Both the position numbers and the translations under genes were made by a program. 64,000 nucleotides of DNA from Hermodice carunculata (lineage: Eukaryota; Annelida; Polychaeta; Eunicida; Amphinomidae): assembly GCA_964020975.1 (NCBI GenBank), contig OZ026629.1, forward strand, positions 45,496,961-45,560,960, written 5' to 3'. Positions 56,770 through 64,000 of the stretch are shown here, in pieces (the stretch's first letter is position 1; the number at the start of each line of letters is the position of its first letter). The notes beneath the pieces are model-generated. The model had not been told where the DNA came from and searched no databases. It saw only the letters and a program-made list of their open reading frames with translations.

Positions 56770-58480
56770 TTATTTAATCATGTAGGTTCCAGTACAATCT
56801 GGGTCAAACTGGATCAGAAGATAATCAACAATAATTTTAATGAACTGTTCTAATGGTTGTGAACCTGACATAGTTTGCCAGTTTATATCCCAGAAATTGA
56901 AATCCCCAAGTGGAATACAGCTTTGGATGTCGATTTTCTTCATGGATTGACCAAGTTTGTGTAGTATCTGTTCTTCAACCTTGTGTTTGTAGCAACTACC
57001 GATGATCCACCTCACTTTCAAGTGTGGGTTTATACAGACCCACAGAATTTCTTCATCTACTTTGGCATCAGTAAATCTAGTAGGGTGTAGTATATCGTTC
57101 ACTAAAATCAAGACTGCACCCCATCATTGATGTATAATAAGTACCTGGTGTGTAGTTACTGATATTTCTGTCTTTCCTATAGCTTACATGACCTCCAGGT
57201 GTGTATTCCGACTCTAATTGATACACAGTTATTAAACAATGTTTAAGATATAGCGATTATTTTAGAATCATGTTCAGTCGAAAAGAAGAAAACTAGACAA
57301 AAATTGATCTAATAGTTCAGAAAAAAACATGATCCATATTCACATATTTCAGACCAACAATGAGAGCAAAGTTACAAACCACAAAATGGCACAGATTTAC
57401 CGAAACATCGACAGTCACTTCCAATATCAATATGAAGAAATAAATTCTACTCCTGACTTGAGACAAGCATTGCGCATGGTAAGAACATATTTGCAATGGC
57501 AGAAACTTGTTTTTGTTCTTCAATAACAAAGCTAGAATATGTACAGTCATGATTGGTTTCAGACTTATTTACTCGGTTTTGGGTTGCTACTTTTACCTTT
57601 TTTACTATATATTTGTCCTTTGGGTTCAACTCTCTTGTTTTTTCCCCCCAACTTTTGTCACAGTGACAGATCTTGCTCTGTTCCTAATTTAGTAAGGTCA
57701 GGCGCAATGAAGATCTTGCAATTGGATTTGTCTGAGGGTCTTGGTAGCATTCCTCAATGACATTTTTTTGTCCTCTATGTAATCTAAAACAAACTCATTA
57801 GTCTGCATGTTACATTCTCGTTCTCCTCAGACTGAACAGGTTTTGGCTTTGGCGCGAGTCTACTTATTTAGGGTAACTTTATAGTATGTACATCGATGGC
57901 TGTCATAATTTCTTTACTAAGTCCTCAACATTTGTGTTCTCCTTTTCCAATTCTCCTGTAATTATTATGCTATTTTCCTTTGTTTTCTTTGCCTCTGCTT
58001 AACGCTTTGCTAGTGATATTGTGTAGTCTGTTTTGGATATGTCTAGTGCCAATTGACGTAGATTGTTTTCAATTTTCCGTACCATAGCACCTAGATTATT
58101 TACTCTGTCCTTCTCTGCCTTGGTAGACAGACTTTTTCAATTTTCTGAATTTTGTCCTCTAACTGGCTGCAGTACAATCTACACTTTTACTCTATATCTG
58201 CATTGGCTTGTAAAACAACTATTGCGGGCAAATCGCAGATTGCACAAAAAAGTCAAACCCTGCTGAGAATTCTTCGAACAACTCATATTGCTGATTGAAA
58301 ATTTTGCGGAGCAAAAAGTCTTGGCAAACCCAGTTCTCACCTCGTTCACACATGATCATATCCTTATCTGTGGAAATTTGCTCCCACCTCTCAAGTAAAA
58401 GCTGAGTCTAATAAAGCTTAGGAATTTGAAGTAGACACTGTTTTGTTGTTTGTTGGACACTGATGGAACGGACAACCGTA
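56770..58480 (-). mobile_element. Decayed LINE fragment (ORF1-like part and endonuclease domain)
   Basis: On the minus strand 57111-56770 encodes an APE-type endonuclease piece: RWIIGSCYKHKVEEQILHKL, then the hallmark LGDFNFWDINW, then a WIIGSCY-type core strand as in CR1/L2-like elements. Just upstream (about 57250-57112), in another frame, YTPGGHVSYRKDRNISNYTP also matches this domain, so the frame is shifted. Further upstream (about 58250-57700) coiled-coil and PRPSDK-like pieces suggest the first ORF. No reverse-transcriptase part follows below 56770, so the copy is truncated. Confidence 0.7.
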
Positions 58481-59044
58481 ACTCTAATGGTCTGAATTTG
58501 GGTCCTACCACTACCTCCTCTTCCTCTTGCTACAGGGGTTATTATAATGGGTTAAATATAAAAACTATAATTAAAAATTATGAGCTTTGAAATATAATCT
58601 GGTTTGTGCTGAGGCTGCAAGTTTTTTGCACTCAGGGTAACCATTTTAATTCTGACATGCATTGTATGTCTGGATCCAGCACACTCATAAATTGACGAGG
58701 ATGAAAAACGAGTTATAATCTGAGAAATGGTAAAATGGGAGGTACCGCACATGAAACTATACATACGCTCCTGATAATATACTTATCAGCGCAAAGTACT
58801 TGTACCTGAATTAAGAGTGACGTGCGAAAATAAAGTTTGAATAAGGAGCCTACAGCTCTTCATTCCAGGGTAACTCTGGACTCAACAGGTACTGTTTAAA
58901 AAATTGGCCATGTTTGTATTGAACACGTAGTTTGTATCCAGTATGCCCCATTCATAACTATGCCTGTGTAAAATATATGTGTGATTCCGAAAATCCGACC
59001 GACCCCATTGAAAAGATCCGAGTCCCGACCTTAAATATTTATTA

Positions 59045-59385
59045 TGACGCATAAAAATGAAAATAAAAATAAAAATAAAAATAAAGCCGCCCTTTCCTAA
59101 TAATAATTGATCGACCCTCGCTGAAAGATCTAATTGAGAAAGTGGGGGTCGTGTTCCATTATTTTAAGAGTCAACTCAACCCAAACACAGCATTTTATTC
59201 CAACTGGTCTGGAGTGGAGCGTTAAATTGGGCCGGGGACAGGGCATAACTGCATAGCCACGGTAGAGCGGTGAAACAGCACAGCCATAGCCCCGGTTGAA
59301 AGATTTTATTGAGAAAGTGGCCGTCATGTGCCCTTATTTTGCAGTAAAGTCAACTCAAAAACAGCATTTTGTTCCGTGAAACAGC
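59045..59385. repeat. (AAAAT)n tract and two-copy duplication, about 175 bp
   Basis: AATAAAAATAAAAATA occurs at about 59055-59085. TGAAAGAT-TATTGAGAAAGTG followed by AAGTCAACTCAA and ACAGCATTTT occurs at 59121 and again at 59299, head to tail. Confidence 0.7.
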
Positions 59386-59399
59386 ATAGCCTGGTTGTT

Positions 59400-60300
59400 T
59401 GGTGATCGTTATCGTAATATTTCGCTGGATTCCAGCTGTCAGTTCTCCGAGTTACCAAGGCAAACGGTCGTTAAAGTACTTTTAAAACATGACTGCTCGC
59501 TTGGTTGTGTCTGAAGCAGATATCATCGTCAGTAACAAAGCCAAATGCGACACGATACCTCGAGTCGGAAAATCATGCACCATTTTGACCATGGCGCATG
59601 GCGCAATGCCTTGCAGGACAGTCGCTCAAAGATATAATTGATTTGGATATCAAAGTTAATCGCGGCCATAGCATATATCATATCATTATGGATGCTCTGA
59701 AATATTTGCAAAATATATACTTTTGGTTTCATGTGTTACAACCCCCCAAGATCGTCCAAATACTACTATCCTCGTTTACAAACCATTGTGTGAGGAAACT
59801 ACAATTTTCAAAATGGCAGCCAAGTTTGTGGGTTACTATCCAAAACATATGTGTGATTAGTGTTAACGGAAGGTTAATTTGTTGAATGAATGTAATGTTA
59901 AATATATAATGGAACTTTTCCCCTGTGCCCATTACTTAAAAGGGTAAATACAACGACTTGAAATTACATGTTGGCGGCAGTGGGTCCCAGAATAGGAATA
60001 TTGTATCGCACACTAAAGTCGCCCCCAGCCCACAGAGTAAGTTGCAGCACTAGTTGGACCTGCCAAGCGCCCCTGCTGAGTGAAAGATGGAGCTTAGGGG
60101 AGAAGGTTGCCCCGATAATGGATAGAGGTCCGAAAGTACCAGAAAGTTTTAATATAAGTAGAAACAAACTGTTGACTCGATATTTAGTTTCTTTTGTAAT
60201 ATCTTAAAGAATTACTAATATATCCGATTGGGTCTGACGGTTTATTGTGTCCTTGTCGTTTATTAAATATTTGTCTCCAAACTGCGTTGTCTATTGCGCG
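59400..60300. other. No gene recognised; moderately CpG-rich start
   Basis: A short open frame from the ATG at 59488 (MTARLVVSEADIIVSNKAKC) has no donor or homology that I recognise. Confidence 0.35.
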
Positions 60301-60304
60301 AAAT

Positions 60305-60600
60305 TGCAATAGGGACACTCCTGGGGACCCCTAACACCTTGATTTGTTCGAAGAAATGGCGCTGCGATTTATTGAAAAAATTCTGGTAAAATCTTCAAAA
60401 GTGCTATGCCAATCGCTTTGAAATTGCACAGGCACACATTTGGAGTCCCCTAGACTTTAAATTTGTTTGACTGGTCGTGCTGTAACTTTTTTAGTACATT
60501 TTAAATGGATTTTTATGTTCCACTATTTTTGACTTCTCCCAAAGTGCGTGTTGGTTTCTGGTCAAACTTGGTGGGAATTCTCCTTCACTCAGTCAGCACT
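60305..60600 (+). repeat. Diverged fragment of satellite family A
   Basis: AGGGACACTCCTGGGGACCC then GATTTGTTCG-AGAAATGGCGCTGC matches the 37998-38070 block of family A in order; a second partial unit follows at about 60410. Confidence 0.55.
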
Positions 60601-60890
60601 GTGTTTTGCTTGGGAATGTTAATGTTTGTAATATGCATTTTAATCATATGAACATTTTGCTGCTGTGCAAAAACCTTTGCCATTATAAATCCATGTATCT
60701 CGCAATTCATAGACCGTATTTTATGTTGTTCAAAGGAAAAACATAAAATAGAAGATCAATATGCTGTACTTGCCCCATTACCAGTTATACTTCTTGTCAA
60801 AATCTCTAATACAACTTGTAAATTCTATTTTTATTTTCAAATTTTATACTCGCAAGATGCTCTTTGCATACTACTCCACAAAAGTATGTG

Positions 60891-60892
<2 letters not shown>

Positions 60893-60922
<30 letters not shown>

Positions 60923-61036
60923 TGTATGTATGTATGCATGCCCATGTGTACAAGTTGACAGAGTTAACAGCGTCACTTGGCATGGTCTGGTTGCAATACT
61001 AACATTTTTTTGCGGTCAAAATTAAGGAAGAAGGAA

Positions 61037-61067
<31 letters not shown>

Positions 61068-61281
61068 TGTATGTATGTATGTGTGTATGTATGTATGTAT
61101 GTATGTATGTATGTATATGTGTATGTGTGTGTATATGCATGCATGCATGTATGTATGTATGTGTGTACAGGGACGTGCTATATAAGGGATTAGCGCTCCC
61201 GTTGGCAGTCCATCTATAGCACGTCCCCGGTAGGTATGTATGTATGTATGTATGTATGTATGTATGTATGTATGTATGTAT
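60893..61281. repeat. (GTAT)n arrays with an embedded hairpin
   Basis: GTAT repeats lie at about 60893-60936, 61039-61160 and 61231-61281. A 58-bp non-repeat island (61170-61227) interrupts the last two. Confidence 0.93.
61170..61227. repeat. Hairpin island inside the (GTAT)n tract
   Basis: GGGACGTGCTATA (61170-61182) pairs perfectly with TATAGCACGTCCC (61215-61227) across a 32-base loop, in the middle of a tetranucleotide repeat. Confidence 0.85.
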
Positions 61282-61957
61282 GTTATCCTAAACAATGAAA
61301 ATAAAAATTTCATGTCAAAACTGTTAATATATTCAGTTGATTTATAATTATATGGAAGATAGTAACAAAAAAACATCAATTTCTGCACATGATGCAGCTT
61401 TGGGCAAGAGATCACGATTTCAGCCGAAAAACAAAAAAAGGCGGGTAGGGTAGTATTTTTACCTCCTGCTCCAGAATCATAAAAGACACGAAATTTTTTG
61501 GCATACAGCTATAAAACCGGATTAATTTGACAGTTTTTGGTACCAAGGGAGCGCATGTGTGCCAATATTTTCTTCATTTATGCTGCATTTTATGTGTCCC
61601 AAAAGGTCAATACCGAATAACATTTGCTCGAATTTGCTCTAGTTTTCACGTTTTTTATACGAAAGAGTCAAACAATAAAACTGGTACAAATCATACAGGT
61701 TTCTGATTAATTTACTTTAGTTTCAACAATTTTTGGTGCTTCCTGAACTCGTTTTCGGTCAGTTATTCTAAAAAAATCAGCATTTGGATTTTAGACAATA
61801 TACACCAACCGGTTCTTATTTGTGGCTATAAAACATACCTACCCCAAACATAAACGACCACAACCATCATTTTCTTATGTCAAAATGAATAATCTTTCAA
61901 GAAATAAAACAAAAACAAAAACAAAAAACAAAAATGGACTATGCCTTGTTCTACCGT

Positions 61958-62010
61958 GGAGGGGTGCCCGAACGGTTTGGGGCTTTGGCCGCTAGTCTAA
62001 TTGTCGTTTT
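61958..62010 (+). repeat. tRNA-Ser(GCT)-like 5' half
   Basis: GAGGGGTGCCCGAACGGTTT and then TTGGCCGCTAGTCTAATTG resemble the D arm and the anticodon arm (GCT) of tRNA-Ser. The T arm is absent, so this is a pseudogene or SINE head. Confidence 0.3.
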
Positions 62011-62370
62011 AACAGTTGTAAAATTAGATTTCTATTAAAACCAGGTTGTCCAAATAAAAGTTCCACGATAATGAAAATTTTAGGCATGCTTTCTTCTGTC
62101 GGGACTAATTTAAAAAAAAAAAATGGATACAAAATTTTGATGCAGCAGCAGTACCGCTTATTTATTATTGAAGGCGATGCTTATTGAGGTACTATACCAT
62201 TACATATGATGACATCTTGAACTTCGTTTCCGAGAAAGCAGATGTCCAGGCTTAATCGACAATACCAGATGAAATTGCAGCATGCGCATGAAAGCATATG
62301 ATGTCAGAGGGTGAGTGAGTTTGACCCAAGCCAGAAAGTGGATATTTACGGTTCTTTAACCACATACCTG

Positions 62371-62560
62371 ATCTTTCTTAAGACCCGTTCTTAATTAATT
62401 CGGTGTAAAGTGAAGAGCCTTTCTTCACTCCTCTCCAGGACAGCTTCGCGGCCTGGCTTGTTCTAGCTCGACGCTATGATCGCCCCTCATTTACTTTTAT
62501 AATATCCATTAGCTATTTTGTTTTATAACGAATTAACCAAGAAAGGGTCTTAAGAAAGAC
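62371..62560. mobile_element. Small inverted-repeat element, about 190 bp
   Basis: TCTTTCTTAAGACCC then TTCTTAATTAATTCGGT at 62371-62404 is mirrored by ACGAATTAACCAAGAA then AGGGTCTTAAGAAAGA at 62528-62559. Non-coding. Confidence 0.65.
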
Positions 62561-63404
62561 TACCACGTACGTGCTGATTTATTACAGTGAAAGGTTTGTA
62601 TTCACGTCTTCACTGGTTAATGAAGGGGCTGTTTTTTCAATATTTGTAATCTGACCAGAATGGTGGCCGAGACCACGGCGGATTTGAGCCAATGTCCCGT
62701 GTTCACAGGTTTTACTTTGTGTATTTCTGGTGCGGTTGTAATTCTAACCAAATCAGCTCAAATACACATCCATCCCCATTTATTCAATAATTTTTGTTTT
62801 AAGTCAGTTTGATATTTCCTTAAACCTGAATAAGTGGTCTTTCTATGGTTACTGTATTCACGTGATCTGTGATATAACACAGGTTTCCGCGACACCATTT
62901 AGGAAAACGCTAAGCGGTGTTAACCCTCACGGTTTCACAGGTACAAAATCACCCGGATGGAACTTCTCGTCTGTCCTCATGCTATGTCGCTAATCAAACT
63001 ATTTCGAATAATAAATGTACACAAGACCTGTCAGGATAATATAAAATGAGCAGTTTGTCCATGCACTGATTTATAGGCAAAACGGGCGGGATCCAAGTCT
63101 TGGAAAGTTGTGGACCAGGTAATCACAGAAAAGTTAAACCAGAGGCAAGCGAACTGAAATACCACCAAACCTTTGTAGAAACTCGGTTGTTTGACACAAT
63201 TGTTGGTTTAATGATACTCTCTCTCTGTGGCGTGCCGCTTGTTCGCCGTGGTCCTGTAAAGAGGAAGCCATTATCATTAAAAAAGAAACAAACATCTTCC
63301 CCACTGTTGCATTTCACACTCGGCATACCCATAGCCCCAGCCTGTGTTGCCACAGCCAGAGTCATGGGAACCCTTACAAGGGCTACCGTTTGCCATCCCT
63401 TCCT

Positions 63405-63839
63405 TCAATTGCCCACTCTGGCTTCCGTCTCCCTAAAACCCAATACACCACATTTCCTTTCCCAGCACTCCAGCAGGAAGCCATTCTCTAAGTACACCCC
63501 TATTCTACATCCTGGCCTTTCCCCCTTCAATCCCATAATCCATACTAATCGAGCACTTTTTGCCATATTTCGAACTTGTTCTATGTTCCTACATGCCTCA
63601 ACTTTTTCGGCCCAACCCTCAAATAGCCCATCTCTGAAGTCCTGGTATTCTGAACACCATAAAAGCAAATGATCCACACTTTCGTCTACATCTTCCTTAC
63701 ATATTTTGCACACATGTCCACTATTACTTCTAGACTTGCACAAGCCCTGGTGCATGTCCTTATTTTCCCATCCCGCGGTCCCACCCAGAAGTGCGATACA
63801 TTTTCCTGGACGCCCTTCGCCTGACGCGGTGCACTGCAA
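63405..63839 (-). mobile_element. LINE C-terminal zinc-knuckle fragment
   Basis: An open frame of about 144 codons on the minus strand contains CKICKEDVDESVDHLLLWCS followed by EYQDFRDGLFEGW. C-x2-C-x8-H-x4-C then a Tyr/Arg segment is the usual C-terminus of non-LTR retrotransposon polymerase proteins. The preceding reverse-transcriptase core is not visible towards 64000, so the copy is 5'-truncated or continues diverged outside the window. Confidence 0.6.
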
Positions 63840-64000
63840 TTAATCCTTCATTACACAGTAGCTCAATTAACAGCTTTTGAAGAGGGGTGCGTTATGACCG
63901 CTCGCTTGTCTGTGTGATAAGAAACACAGTGCAGACCGCCCGGCGCTAATTATCTAGAGTCAATGCTATCTGGTTATAGACACGTTCCACGCCAATGAGC
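63840..64000. other. Window edge, nothing recognised
   Basis: A short CpG-containing stretch without a supported feature. Confidence 0.4.

Noticed and set aside
63100-63672. 190-codon plus-strand frame
   Set aside because: Largely antisense to the minus-strand LINE C-terminal frame with its Cys/His motif; no domain or splice context of its own.

Overview
This window is an AT-rich stretch of animal nuclear DNA. It has spliced protein-coding genes with GT-AG introns of about 0.4 to 4.5 kb, long (TA)n, (GTAT)n, (CTT)n and (GTA)n microsatellites, tRNA-derived SINE-like units, LINE fragments, and many short inverted-repeat or MITE-like elements. No vertebrate-type repeats are recognisable. An invertebrate bilaterian, probably marine (hemichordate, echinoderm, mollusc or similar), is the best guess, but the species cannot be fixed from the sequence alone.

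Three genes can be supported. (1) A minus-strand gene opens at 13162 with an exon encoding a CARD (death-fold) domain most like those of caspase-2 and CRADD. One further possible exon lies at 8921-9046; the rest is not recognised. (2) LEO1, the Paf1-complex subunit, lies on the plus strand from 20035 to 40322 in 13 coding exons (812 codons plus stop), with poly(A) signals at 40412 and 40966. It carries an unusual 1089-bp exon made largely of about 22 copies of a Gly-Ser-His-Arg-Ser-X-Ser-Pro-Ala repeat, so the N-terminal region is an RS-like basic domain instead of the acidic stretch of vertebrate LEO1. (3) METTL27 (WBSCR27-like SAM methyltransferase) lies on the minus strand from 53938 down to 43408 in five coding exons (235 codons plus stop), tail-to-tail with LEO1.

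Layout: 1-12.8 kb holds a possible 1.1-kb DNA transposon, a small hairpin, degenerate tandem arrays, a SINE-like unit and a 56-bp near-perfect palindrome. 12.9-13.2 kb is the CARD exon. 13.2-20.0 kb holds a Harbinger-like MITE, microsatellites and a roughly 1-kb imperfect palindrome with a nested 92-bp insertion. 20.0-41.0 kb is LEO1, whose introns carry satellite-like modules, foldback elements and (TA)n. 41.0-43.4 kb is the tail-to-tail interval, with repeats containing nuclear-receptor-type half-sites. 43.4-54.7 kb is METTL27, with an inverted counterpart of the LEO1-intron satellite array, SINEs and a 36-bp minisatellite. 54.7-64.0 kb is intergenic, with a decayed LINE (endonuclease part), foldback elements, (GTAT)n and a LINE C-terminal zinc-knuckle piece.

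The genes do not form a pathway: LEO1 acts in transcription elongation, METTL27 is a predicted methyltransferase, and the CARD protein is a predicted apoptosis or innate-immunity component. The least ordinary observations are the RS-repeat exon in LEO1, the oppositely oriented satellite arrays with CTCF-like motifs flanking the LEO1/METTL27 convergent ends, an exact estrogen-response-type palindrome inside a repeat, and several very regular foldback structures.
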